Below, piece after piece: positions 1 through 9,720 of a stretch of DNA of 64,000 nucleotides. The notes under the pieces are model-generated. The model had not been told where the DNA came from. It worked only from the letters and a program-made list of their open reading frames with translations, and did no database searches. The stretch is from assembly GCA_017893485.1 (NCBI GenBank), contig CM030363.1, positions 81,818,230-81,882,229 of the forward strand, in the 5' to 3' direction. The first letter of the stretch is position 1, and each line of letters begins with the position of its first letter. Source of the DNA: Hemerocallis citrina. Its lineage: Eukaryota > Streptophyta > Magnoliopsida > Asparagales > Asphodelaceae. A program made the translations under genes and the position numbers.

Positions 1-2160
1 GTGTGTAGCCAGCGGCCTTAAGTCTGTCTCGGGATAGTTTGAGGCCTTTGAAAGCTGTGAGAAAGAGGATGTTAACGGAGCTGCCATTGTCCACTAGGAT
101 CCTTTCCACTTTAAAGTTCGCCATATGGAGGTTGATGACAAGCGCGTCACAATGGGGGGTTCGGACACCCTCAAGGTCTTCATCTGAGAATGTGACGGGC
201 ACTCCGAGGCCTTTAGGAGGAGGTGTGGCGCGGACCGAATTAACTTCCCTAATAAATGCCTTCCGAGAGGAGTTGGAGGAGCCCCCCATTGGGCCCCCAT
301 GAATGAGGTGCAGGACACGCTCCTCTTCGAATTCGGGCATTTCATCGCATTCAGGATGCTTGTTAGCCCCCCGAGGCGGGGGAGGAAGATCGGCTCGGTC
401 CTTTCTCACGAACTTGGTTAGATGACCCCTCTGGATGAGGGCTTCTATCTCGTTCTTCAAAGCCCGACAATCATTGGTGTCGTGGCCATGGTCCTGGTGA
501 TAGCGGCACCATTTCTTTTTGTCCCTCTTCTTTCCAGAGGTGTTCATTTTTGGTGCAGGAGGTATCACCCATTCCTTCTCAACTTCCATGAGAATTGTGG
601 AGATGTTGGCATTAAGGCGAGTAAACTTTTCAAATCTGGGGGGAGGTCGGCGCTGCCCGCCATTATCCTTCTGGAGCTTCTTGGCTCCTTCTTCTTCTGT
701 TCCCTTTCTCTTGGACCCGGAGGAAGGCCCCTCAAAGTTAGGGTGGTGCTCAGCTTCCTCGGCCCGAATATACTTTTCGCTCCGGAGGAGGAGGTCAGAG
801 ATGTTCTGCGGGGGCTTCTTGGCGAGGAAGGAGCGGAGGCTGGAGTTGAGGACATTGGATTGGAATGCTGCTGCAGCGACCGACTGGTCGAGGGATGCTA
901 TGGACCTGGCTTCCGCTGTGAACCTTTTTACATAGTCTCTTAGCTTCTCACCCTTCTTCTGGTTGAGATAGAGTAGCAAAATGCTGGTCTTCTCAGTTCG
1001 GCGGCTACTCACGAAGTGGGTGATGAAGAGGGTCTCAAATTGCTCGAAGGAGAATATCAAGGATGGGGCAAGGCGAGAGTACCATTCTTGAGCCGGACCC
1101 TTGAGAGTAGCAGGGAAGGTCTTGCACAGCAGAGCATCAGAAGCTTGATGGATGAGCATGAGGGTCTTAAAGCTTTCGATGTGATCGACGGGGTCAGACT
1201 CTCCGGAATAAGTCAATCGGTACGGGTGCCTCCATTATGGTTCGGGAAAAAGGAGGTCGACTTGGGCGAAGGGTCCTTCCTCTAAGCTCTTCTTCTCTGT
1301 CTAACTGACCCAAGCGCCTCTCTATTTCGTGGAGACGGTGGTAGACAGCATCATCCCTTCGACGGTAATCAACCGAGCCTCTAGACTTGTCTTCGTACGA
1401 GGGAGAGCGGGGGCTACGACGATGGTAGCTCCTGGAGTGGCGAGGACTAGGAATGTGCTGGGGGTTGCTAGGAGCTAGAGGAGGAGTTAGGGATCGTCGG
1501 CGAGGACTTCGGACCGGAGGAGGAGTGGGAATCCTTGGAGCATTGGTGTTGTTGGGTCGGAGATTGAGAGCTTGTAAGGATGGTGGCTTGGAATTGCTGG
1601 AACTCGGCACGAGTGATGGGTGCCTCATCGTTCCTTGGATGCTGCCGACCGGCTGGGGAATGGGGTCTTCTCCTGTGATGCTCGGGGGACTCTCTCCGCC
1701 CTCTTCGGGTGGGGGACCTTCTATAGTCTCAGCGGCGAGGAGATCGCTCATCTGGACGTTGTTGGCGGGAGGCTCCCTCTCGGGCCCGCCTCTCATCCAG
1801 ACGGTGGCGAAGATCCTTATCCTTCTGCCGATTGAGGATGGTATTACGAAGGCCGGAAGCTCGAGGATGGCGGGAGGCCATGGAATCCGTAGAGGCATTG
1901 TGTACTGAGACGTGGTCCTGATGGAGAGGTTGCCTCTGCGGGTTGGGACGGGAGACCCCTGCACCGGCATTTTGAGGACCGGGGGGATCCTTGGGAGGTT
2001 GCTGATTCTGAAGAGGAGGCTGGTCTTGTTGGAGAGGGTCCTCTCCTTGAGGAGGAAGTTGCCCCTGCTGCTGAGCAGGTTGGATGGGGACTTCCTGTTG
2101 CTGATCGACGGGGTTGGGTCCACGGTTGGACCCTCTGGATCTTACTTTCCTAGGAGGCAT
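1..2160 (-). pseudogene. gag: gag and start of protease of gypsy A
   Basis: Gag forms the virus-like particle of the retrotransposon. Translation starts at ATG 2160 (MPPRKVRSRG...), followed by a Pro/Gln-rich and then an Arg-rich segment. The retrotransposon gag core is readable on the minus strand at about 1190-870 (HIESFKTLMLIHQAS, then EWYSRLAP and KKGEKLRDYVKR). A zinc-knuckle-like motif, CRYHQDHGHDTNDC, lies near 510-465 and keeps its last Cys, unlike copy B. The protease start, with a DNGSS-type active site, reaches the window edge. Frames shift at least once in the Arg-rich part (a stop near 1729). It is a degenerate or frameshifted gag-pol, truncated by the window edge. Confidence 0.8.
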
Positions 2161-2232
2161 GGCTGAAGAAGATCTGACCAACGGGAAGAGGGGAGGCTGC
2201 TATTCGTTTGTTTCCCACAGACAAAGCCAATC

Positions 2233-2823
2233 TGTTACCGCTAAATCTGGTGTGGGGGCAAACAGATAGTATTTGTGGATTCTTGGAAAACCTGAATAGC
2301 AAACCTGAACCTGTTCTGTTGGAGTTTGACTGCTGACTCCCGCCGTTCACCTGCAAAAAGTACGAGGCACCGGGGTTGATCCCGGCGACGCACCCTCCGA
2401 TGCTCAAGTCAGTAATCAGGGAAGATTATGAGAGAGCGTAAATTGGCAAAAGATTGATTACCTCTTAATGGAGATGGATGGGGGGTATTTATAGCTGCCG
2501 TTGGGATCAAATTAGGAATGTAATCCCTGTAATCAGATAAGGAATGTAATTCCTAATCACCAGTGAAAGGATAGATATGAATCAGGGCCGTTGATTAGGA
2601 TTAATCAGAAACCCTAATTCTATCCTGGTGGATCGGGTTTGCTGCGGGTTGAAACCCGCACCCAGTTGAGGTGGATCCATTCGCGGGTTAATGGATCTTT
2701 GAGGAGGAGAACCAGTACCCGCTTCAGACCCATTGATAGGTGAAATTACCGTTTTACCCCTAGGCTTTAAGATTCGTTCCTGATTTGGACAGTTCCGATT
2801 TAACCGCATTTTTAGCCATATCA
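2233..2823 (-). repeat. 5' LTR of gypsy element A
   Basis: This 591-bp LTR starts TGATATGGCT on the minus strand and ends in ...TAACA. It is homologous to 20135-20705 along its whole length but clearly diverged from it. It contains a TATAAATA box. Immediately downstream on the minus strand lies GATTGGCTTTGTCTGTGGGAA, which sits where a plant gypsy primer-binding site is expected. Confidence 0.85.
2486..2493 (-). promoter_or_regulatory. TATA box of LTR A
   Basis: The plus strand reads TATTTATA, giving TATAAATA on the minus strand, about 330 bp into the LTR. The same box occurs at the equivalent place in the LTR of element B. It is the expected start region for the genomic retrotransposon RNA. 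Confidence 0.6.
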
Positions 2824-3086
2824 GGTGTCGGTGCCAAGAGCGCTCGGCGAGGCGTGCCGAGGTCCCCGAGTTGTGATTTTTTGCTCGTTTGGCCGTCGGT
2901 GCCATGAGCGCTCGGTGAGGCGTGCCGAGGTTCCAGAGTTGTGATTTTTTGCTCGTTTGGCCGTCGGTGCCAAGAGCGCTCGGCGAGGCATGCCGATGTC
3001 CCAGAGTTGTATGTTTTGCTCGTTTGGGCGTCGGTGCCAAGAGCGCTCGGCGAGGCATGCCGAGGTCCCAGAGCAAGATTTTTGGC
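2824..3086. repeat. 66-bp tandem repeat array, outer copy
   Basis: Four copies of the same 66-bp unit as the array at 6960-7500, slightly more diverged (GCGAGGCGTGCCGAGGT). It begins exactly at the LTR A boundary, so it is probably cut by insertion of A. Together the two arrays bracket the antisense genes. Confidence 0.85.
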
Positions 3087-3243
3087 ATCTTAGGAAACAT
3101 CAGGCTGAGCTGGTGACTGTTGAACTTCTGACAACTCTGACAGATGTGACAGCCATTAATGCGACAGTTCAGCTTGGCGCAGTAAATAATGTGTCGGTTC
3201 AGCTCTTTTTGTCGTCTTGTGCGAATGGGCCTGGTTCTTTGGG
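3087..3243 (+). other. upstream region of the antisense promoter
   Basis: Unique sequence between the outer 66-bp array and the promoter. It contains several GACAG/CTGACA-like motifs, and no gene is seen. Confidence 0.4.
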
Positions 3244-3280
3244 CCAATTATCCTCGTTTCGTGTGCCACGCTCTATAAAA
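3244..3280 (+). promoter_or_regulatory. putative promoter of the antisense genes
   Basis: CCAAT at 3244-3248 and TATAAAA at 3274-3280, followed by a C/T-rich stretch and 164 bp of leader to ATG 3444. The spacing and order are typical of a plant RNA polymerase II promoter. It faces opposite to the LTR promoter. Confidence 0.6.
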
Positions 3281-4347
3281 CTCCACCCCCTCTCTCATTT
3301 TTCACTTCTCCAACTTTTTACTCAGGCGGTGAATTTCTATTAGCGAGAGCTCACGGTGATCGTCGATCGCTTTCCGGTGGAAATTCCGACCGTACCTGTC
3401 ACTTCAAGGTAACTTATACTTATTCTTTTTTCCAAGTACAAAAATGTCTCTTTCCCCCGTCTCCGAGCCCTCCCCTCCTGCTGGCGAAGCTCCATCTCCG
3501 AGTCAGAGCGATCGCAAAGATAAGGGCAAGAGGGTTTTTGGTCGAGACACTATTGTAGAGGACCCAAAGTGCATGGGGCCATTCGGTAGGTTGCCAGGAC
3601 CGCTGACAGGGCTGCAAAGGATTCGAGAACTTCCGGAGGAGCATGCCGAGCGCATCATTCATGGGAGGGGGCGCACCTTTGAGGAGAACGCGGCAAGGGA
3701 GACCTCGGAGGCAGACGAGACGGTGTCCATCCTCAACTTGGAGGACCTGGCAGCGATCCGGGATTGTTTCCAAATCCCGGAGGAGTATGAACTGCTACTG
3801 CCGGGTCCCGGGGTTAGGGCCAATTCGCCGCTGCCAGTAACCATGTGTTTCTGGCCGGTCGATGCCTTCATCGCCAGGGCTCGGCTCCCTCTCCACTCGT
3901 TTGCGATTCAAGTACTTAGGTGGTTTAGGGTCAGCCCCATCTAAATAATGCCGAATGTATGGAGAGTCATCAACGGGTTCGTGCTCCACTGCCAAACAGC
4001 TGGAGTCGAGCCAGAGTTGAGGGTGCTCCGGATGATCTATCGGCTTCGTCAGCAGAACCGGTCGGAGTTCCGGTATTATTGGGCTCCGAGACATGGAGGT
4101 CAGCTCGTCGTTTGCCCTGACTCCATAAAGTACTGGCGTGATAAGTATTTAATAGTGCGGAGTGCGAAGGCGTGGCCCATACCCTCCGGTTGGGTGGAGG
4201 AGGTGACGAAGCGAGTGAGGGAGTCACCAGTGCTTCACCCTCAAGAAGAAGAGGCAGTTCGGGCCCTTCTAGATCGGCCAAAGTACGATTGGCGTAATCT
4301 GACCGAGGACGTTCTCTTCAGGGGAGGGCTCTGCCGCGTAGATCCCA

Positions 4348-4414
4348 GTACGCGGTTTTTTCTATGTTTTTTCTTTCTCTTCTTACTTTGCATATTGTAA
4401 CTTGTGTTTTCTAG
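4348..4414 (+). other. predicted intron 1 of aORF1
   Basis: 67 bp from GTACGC to TTTTCTAG, T-rich. Removing it joins CRVDP to TNFLLDVEAMNYE in frame. Confidence 0.6.
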
Positions 4415-4881
4415 CCAACTTCTTGCTTGATGTAGAGGCCATGAACTATGAAGTAGTACTAGCACAGAAGGCTGCCCTCGGAAGCAAGGTGCTGAAGAAG
4501 CGCAAGAGGGTCGCCACCAAGCTGCCGTCCGCGAAGACCCCGAGGGTCGCGAGTGCGGCCAAGGAGGTGGAGGCGCCGGCAGACGTGACCCCGACCCGAG
4601 CTCCGACAGTAGCCTCGGCGTCGGCCGATGGAGGGGAGTTCCCGATCACCGCTGCGCTCGGGATGGAGGTGCCGCTACTGACGATGGACGTCGAGGCGCT
4701 CCTTATGGAAGAGCACAAGAGGTTGTACATTCCGGACTGGCAAGTTCAGAAGCTCGATGGGTTCCTCGGCGACTCGACGTCGAGCATGCAGGTGGTGAAG
4801 CACCTGGCGACGCCGAAAGACGGAGCCGCCATGGACGCCGGCATGGCGGGTGACGATGCCACCGAGATCGCACGCTCGGCG

Positions 4882-4967
4882 GTATCGATAAGTATCGTCC
4901 TTCGTTTTGTTGGGAACTTTTATGTTTGATTTTTCTAACTCCTTATTTTTTCATTGTTCTGCTTCAG
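4882..4967 (+). other. predicted intron 2 of aORF1
   Basis: 86 bp from GTATCG to GCTTCAG, T-rich, phase 0. Removing it joins EIARSA to ITVHFGYLMEK in frame. Confidence 0.58.
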
Positions 4968-5549
4968 ATAACCGTCCACTTTGGTTATCTTATGGAGAAG
5001 ATGACGGAGTTGGAGGAGGACCTCAAGAAGGAGGCCGACCGAGCTCGGGCCGAAAAGGCTCGAATGGGCAACAAACTCGACAAGTTGAAGGTCGAGTTCG
5101 AGGGGAAGGCGACAAGGCTCGAGTACCTCGAGGACCTTATCACAAGGCTCGAGGGCAACCTTCTCCGGCAGAAGGAGGAGTCGGCCAAGCAGCTGGTCGA
5201 AGCGGCCGAGGCCAAGGCTGCGGCAGTGAAGGAAACCGAAGCGGCCACCATGACGAAGGCGCAAGGCTTCCTCGCCGCAAACATGGCCAAGGCGTACGCC
5301 TAGTCCATCACTCAGGTGTCGGAGCGTTACCCTGAGGTCGACTGCTCCAGGTGGCAGCTCTTCCCGGACCACGTCGACGGCTTCGACCCCGAATCGGAGG
5401 AGGAAGGAGGGGATGACGAAGATGATGCCGAGATCGAGGTCATCGGCGAGGTGCAGGGGTCAGTGGTGACTCTGCTGGCGATGGTGCCTCCTTCAGGGGA
5501 GTCCGACCCCGCCCAGTGTCGACGCCCCGGGAAAGAGGTCGCCCCCTGA

Positions 5550-5829
5550 CTTCTTCTTCTTTCTTTTGTTGTTTTTTTTTGTTTTTCGAGCTGTTGCTTA
5601 TACTGCCTAATTGCGGACTGGCCACCGCATTTTTGTGATGAATGGAAATACAACTTTTGAGCTCGAACTGGTCTTGTCTTATTTTTTTTTGTAGTCTTGA
5701 AATTTGACTAAGTGTTTGAACACAAGATTTTAGTCTTCATTAGACGCACGTAGCTTTGTTCAGGGGTCGGATGCGGAGTAAATTTGTGAATATTTACTGA
5801 GTGCTCGTTGTTTGCTTTGAATTTTTCAG
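5550..5829 (+). other. spacer between aORF1 and aORF2
   Basis: T-rich sequence following the aORF1 stop, ending in a plausible splice acceptor (GAATTTTTCAG, 5819-5829). It could be an intron or a short intergenic gap. No other gene is seen. Confidence 0.4.
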
Positions 5830-6750
5830 CTCGCCGAGGTGACCCAGTCTGCCGAACCCACCCGCTCCAGGGAGGAGTTACGCTCCGAGGTCGGCTTAGG
5901 GGCAACGAGGTTGTGTTTAACCAGGTGCCGAGAGCGCCTCTATGAAGTCGAGTTGGGGCTGCGCAGGGCCGAGAGTGAGCGGAACCATCTACAGCTGATC
6001 TTAAGCCGGAGAGAAATCGAGATTCGGCGGCTAGAGGGTAGGCTCGCCGAGATACCTCCCGTAGGCGAGGGCAACGGCTCGTCGACTGCCTTCACCAATG
6101 GGCTGAGGCTTAAGTGTCTCCAACATTCCTTGTCGAAGATGACAGTGGAGAGGGACGATATGCTCACTGAGGTTCACCACCTGCAGATTGTGGAGGCAGA
6201 GCTTCTGGCGGAAGAAGAGGAGTTGATGACGACGGTGGGCAAGCTGATGGCCGAACGTGACGAATTGACGGCGGAAGTCGACGCGTTGAAGAGGGCCACA
6301 GTGGACAGGGGCATCGAAGTCACTCAGCTCCGCTGAATCATTGCCAGCCGTCCTAGCATCCCGAGCTCTGCAGTGCCTCCTCGCTTCGAGGTGGGCAGAA
6401 AAGATGACTCTTTGAAGCAACGGATAGCCGAGCTGGAGGTGGAAGTGGCTCGCCTCAAACCCCATTCGGGACCGATCAACGTCAAGAGCACTTCGTGCAC
6501 TCGTGAAGAGAGTGAACAAGGGATTTCATTCTACGAGCTTGCGACTCATTCTCCTGTTGCTCGGCAAAGTCCGGGTGATGCCCAAAGTGGTGTGGCGATA
6601 TCATCGAGTAGAGCGTCCGTCGGCGCAATTGTCAGGAGCAGTGCCGAAGATACGTCTCAGTTCACTGGCTTAGGGACGAGCTCCGGGGTTAAGTGCCGAT
6701 GTCCCTGGGTATCTTTGAAGCGGAACATCCCTGCGCCTAGCAGGCGTTGA
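5830..6750 (+). pseudogene. antisense coiled-coil reading frame of gypsy B (aORF2)
   Basis: This runs on the strand opposite to gag-pol. It has no ATG at its 5' end. Instead an intron-acceptor-like pyrimidine tract ending in CAG stands at 5827-5829, so it may be a downstream exon. The product is rich in Glu, Leu and Arg with long heptad-like stretches (LRRAESERNHLQLILSRR; LMAERDELTAEVDALKRA; QRIAELEVEVARLK), indicating a coiled coil. One in-frame TGA at 6334-6336 (a CGA-to-TGA type change) interrupts it; the frame then continues to TGA 6748-6750, about 304 codons in all. No enzyme motif is visible and the function is unknown. It lies 280 bp after aORF1 on the same strand and probably belongs to the same transcription unit. 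Confidence 0.6.
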
Positions 6751-6959
6751 AGATCTCTTATTCTCCAAATTTTATATTTTGTCTAAGTGTTATGAGTGGG
6801 CTCTGTAGTTTTGGCTTTCCAACTTGTAACTTCATTGTAAAGAAGGGCATCGTCTTGTACCGTCTTCCCACACTTAATTGAAATGAGCCTTTTTTCTTTC
6901 TTGGACTTGTGTGTTTTTTTGTTAGACTAGTGTCGTTGTATTACTCGTTACTATCTTTA
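6751..6959 (+). other. 3' flank of aORF2
   Basis: AT-rich, with AATTGAAATGAGCC and T-runs near 6880-6900 that could include a plant polyadenylation region. No gene is seen. Confidence 0.4.
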
Positions 6960-7500
6960 GCGTGCCGAGGTCCCAAAGCAAGATATTTGCTCGTTTGGGC
7001 ATCAGTACCAAGAGCGCTCGGCAAGGCTTGCTGAGGTCCCATAGCAAGGTTTTTGCTCGTTTGGTCGTCGGTGCCAAGAGTGCTCGACAAGGCTTGCCGA
7101 GGTCCCAGAGCAAGATTTTTGCTTGTTTGGTCGTCGGTGCCAAGAGCGCTCGGCAAGGCTTGTCGAGATCCCAGAGCAAGATTTTTGCTCGTTTGGGCGT
7201 CAGTGCCAAGAGCGCTCAGCAAGGCTTGCCGAGGTCCCAAAGCAAGATTTTTGCTCGTTTGGGCGTCGGTGCCAAGAGCGCTCGGCAAGGCTTGCTGAGG
7301 TCCCAGAGCAAGATTTTTGCTTGTTTGGTCGTCGGTACCAAGAGCGTTCGGCAAGGCTTGCCGAGGTCCCAGAGCAAGATTTTTGCTCGTTTGGGCGTCG
7401 GTGCCAAGAGCGCTCGGCAAGGCTTGCCGAGGTCCCAGAGCAAGATTTTTGCTCGTTTGGGCATCGGTGTCAAGAGCGCATGGCAAGGCATGCCGAGCAC
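6960..7500. repeat. 66-bp tandem repeat array, inner copy
   Basis: About eight head-to-tail copies of a 66-bp unit containing GCCGAGGTCCCAGAGCAAGA and GGTGCCAAGAGCGCTCGGCA. Because 66 is divisible by 3 and the unit lacks stops, several frames on both strands stay open, but this looks non-coding. The same unit forms the outer array at 2824-3086. Confidence 0.88.
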
Positions 7501-7590
7501 TGCTTCGAGCCTCTTAACTCGTGAATTTGTAAGAGAAGTGAGTTTTTGGCAGTGGAGAGCAGCCTTTTGGAGGATTATTTCGACTTTAAA

Positions 7591-7828
7591 TGAACCATAA
7601 GAACCAAAGGTTAGCTCCTCCAAGTACTCTTCTCCCATATCTAGTCTAGTTGTAGGGACTTCGCGCACGACGGCGGAGTGCGTTTCAACGGTTGTGGAAG
7701 CAATTTCCAAATGGCGATTGGAGAATTTCTTCAACATTAAATGAACCATAAGAACGAAAGGTTAACTCCTCCAAGTACTCTTCTCCCATGTCTAGTCTAG
7801 TTATAGGGACTTCGCTCGCGACGGCGGA
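7591..7828. repeat. 151-bp direct repeat, about 1.5 copies
   Basis: TGAACCATAAGAAC recurs at 7591 and 7742, with the following 85 bp (CTCCAAGTACTCTTCTCCCA...) also repeated. It grades into the 116-bp array, sharing the TTTCAACGGTTGTGG segment. Confidence 0.75.
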
Positions 7829-8410
7829 GCGCATTTCAACGGTTGTGGGAGCAATTTCGAATGGCAAACCACTTCTAACTCGCTTAAGAGCGAGTCTGCG
7901 AAGCGGAGTAGAGCCAAGTGTTGGACTCCGAACTCGTCGTTTGAGTATATTTCAACGGTTGTGGGAGCAATTTCGAATGGCGGACCACTTCTAGCTCGCT
8001 TAAGAGCGAGCCTGCGAAGCGGAGTCGAGCCAAGTGTTGGACTCCAAACTCGTCGTTTGAGTATATTTCAACGGTTGTGGGAGCAATTCTGAATGGCAAA
8101 CTACTTCTAGCTCGCTTAAGAGCGAGCCTGCGAAGCGGAGTCGAGCCAAGTGTTGGACTCCGAACTCGTCGTTTGAGTATATTTCAATGGTTGTGGGAGC
8201 AATTCCGAATGGTGAACCACTTGTAGCTCGCTTAAGAGCGAGCCTGCGAAGCGGAGTCGAGCCAAGTGTTGGGTTCCGAACTTGTTGTTTGAGTATATTT
8301 CAACGGTTGTGGGAGCAATTCCGAATGGCGAACCACTTCTAGCTCGCTTAAGAGCGAGCCTGCGAAGCGGAGTCGAGCCAAGTGTTAGACTCCGAACTCG
8401 TCGTTTGAGT
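7829..8410. repeat. 116-bp tandem repeat array with hairpin core
   Basis: About five copies of a 116-bp unit (TGAGTATATTTCAACGG recurs at 116-bp spacing, for example 7942 and 8058). Each unit holds GCTCGCTTAAGAGCGAGC, a 7-bp stem with a 4-nt loop. It lies in the 3' region of gypsy B, which is known in Tat elements to be a hypervariable source of satellites. Confidence 0.85.
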
Positions 8411-8580
8411 AAAAGAAATTAAAAACAGAGATGCAAGCAATCACAAGAAAAATATGAAAGAAGCTCTTTATTGATAACTACTAGTCGGCTGCTTCTAAGT
8501 TGCAAGCCGTTATTATAATGAGAAAATAAAGAAGCAAAATACAAGTGAAAAGATGGAAATGGCTTGCCACTTGAAGTCAC
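8411..8580. other. spacer between pol stop and the 116-bp array
   Basis: AT-rich 3' non-coding DNA of gypsy B. AATAAAG occurs on the plus strand near 8524 and could serve a plus-strand transcript end. No gene is seen. Confidence 0.5.
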
Positions 8581-8651
8581 TTAGAGAGGCATTAAGGTGC
8601 TCTCTTGGTACTTCAGTAGGTGGTCGGCATTCCAAGTCCTGGGTATCTCTC
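8581..8651 (-). pseudogene. pol: C-terminal tail of the gypsy B integrase, beyond insertion C1
   Basis: When C1 and one copy of its CTCTC duplication are skipped, the minus-strand frame runs through the junction with the family's usual ending (RLEDLEDREIP then WNADHLLKY) and stops at TAA, 8583-8581. The clean junction shows that C1 inserted precisely into the end of pol. Confidence 0.85.
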
Positions 8652-9349
8652 TGTAGCGCCCTGATTTCCAATACTGGGAAACCGTGACACGAGCCAAGAC
8701 CTTTTCTTCAATTAGTCACAATACATAGAAAAACAGGAGAATTTAAAACTTTTATTTCAACACCCAATGTATTACAAGTCTGAATATTATACAACTGCAA
8801 TACCTTACAATAGAGTTACAATATTACCTTTACATTTCCAAGTATTACAACCTTCAATATCTTACATCAGAGTACAAGGAATGAAGAACAACACTTGGTA
8901 ACTCTCACTTGAGTACTTCTCAACTAATAGATAATCAATACATATACTGCAGCGGAACTAAACATAACACTGACTCCTTGCTTTCTTGCCTTGAGTCCTC
9001 CTGAATCTCGCTTTTGTACTTCGGCGATCCAGTATCTATGGAAGTGGGGACGTCAGTATTCACTGACGCTTAAAGGCTGATCATATAGTAGCGAATCTCC
9101 CAAACAACATACAAAATATAGCAATGGTGTTGGTGTAGTTTAAGTGTTCGTGAGTGCTATGACTAAACTCTAATGCGATATTTAAATAGAACTAGGATGT
9201 TTCCTATTCTAATGTCCGCAAGTCTCCGAAGCAACATACAACCCATACTACATGTAACCCCATCTCAAGCCGTTTCTCCATATATAGGGATTTGAACCCG
9301 CATTACGCATTCTAATTGTACATAACCTGTTCCTGACAATACTCCCATG

Positions 9350-9720
9350 ACTCTGTGAGGTTGCAGAAGGGGTCAAGTCCCCCTACGCAGTCTGCTTATA
9401 GTGTCTCCGTTTTCCACTACTACCCGGCACGCCGGACCTCACTCGATCCCAGTATATCGAGCCTCGTTCCAAAATCAAACTATAGGGTCTCGCAAGCGCA
9501 GGGTAGCGCGAAGCCTACCCCGTGGCACCCTCTGGGGTCTCGCAAGCACAGGACTGCACCATGCATCCTGTGGCACCCCAGCCACAGTATTTCAGGAATT
9601 AACAGTGCGAGATACGCAACCCGTGTCCTCAACTCGTGAGACGGCACCGTACATATCTCTTTGACGGGAAGGTACAACCCACTATCACCACCTAAGGCCT
9701 GCCTCAAGGGACAAGTTGGT
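9350..9720. other. GC-richer conserved block of C1
   Basis: This block (GGTCAAGTCCCC, CACTACTACCCGGC, GCACCCTCTGGGGTCT...) is the best conserved part between C1 and C2 (60284-60650). It keeps an open plus-strand frame of about 94 codons in both copies but without an ATG. I take it as a conserved LTR segment rather than a gene. Confidence 0.5.

Larger units (their letters stand above)
1..2823 (-). mobile_element. Ty3/gypsy Tat-type retrotransposon A, 5' part
   Basis: The element reads on the minus strand from its 5' LTR (2823 down to 2233) through a primer-site region and gag, and leaves the window within the protease coding region. Its gag is colinear with that of element B at 18-20 kb and is better preserved. 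The LTR boundary at 2823/2824 was placed by comparison with the LTR of element B: the two agree up to TATCA and then diverge completely. It abuts the 66-bp repeats of B with no purine tract at the junction, which suggests that A inserted into B. Confidence is high for the family and moderate for the nesting. Confidence 0.85.
3444..5549 (+). pseudogene. antisense spliced gene of gypsy B, PF04195-like (aORF1)
   Basis: This gene runs opposite to gag-pol. I model exons 3444-4347, 4415-4881 and 4968-5549. Both introns have GT/AG ends and joining keeps one frame of 651 codons. The N-terminus is Ser/Pro-rich. A globular part follows (IPEEYELLLPGPG, RLPLHSFAIQVLRWFRVSPI, GFVLHCQTAGVEPE, FRYYWAPR). 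From memory of the family it resembles the plant 'putative gypsy type transposon' domain (PF04195). Next come a basic/Ala-rich linker, a coiled coil (MEKMTELEEDLKKEADR) and an acidic tail (EEEGGDDEDDAEIEV). Two single in-frame stops break it: TAA 3942-3944 and TAG 5301-5303. A TATA box lies 164 bp upstream. Antisense ORFs of this kind are known in Tat elements, and their role is unknown. Confidence 0.72.

Noticed and set aside
2233..2823. LTR A as the 3' LTR of gypsy B
   Set aside because: No purine tract precedes it and a primer-site region with gag follows it. Sharing by recombination cannot be excluded but is less likely.
3409..3437. Intron in the leader of aORF1 (AAGGTAACTT...CCAAG)
   Set aside because: At under 30 nt it is too short for plant splicing.
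6941..7600. Long open frames in several frames and on both strands over the 66-bp array
   Set aside because: They result from a 66-bp unit with no stops. Open frames on both strands show a repeat artefact, not a repetitive protein.
9355..9639. 94-codon frame in C1 and C2 as a gene
   Set aside because: It begins with GTG, has no ATG or domain, and overlaps other open frames. Conservation fits an LTR segment.
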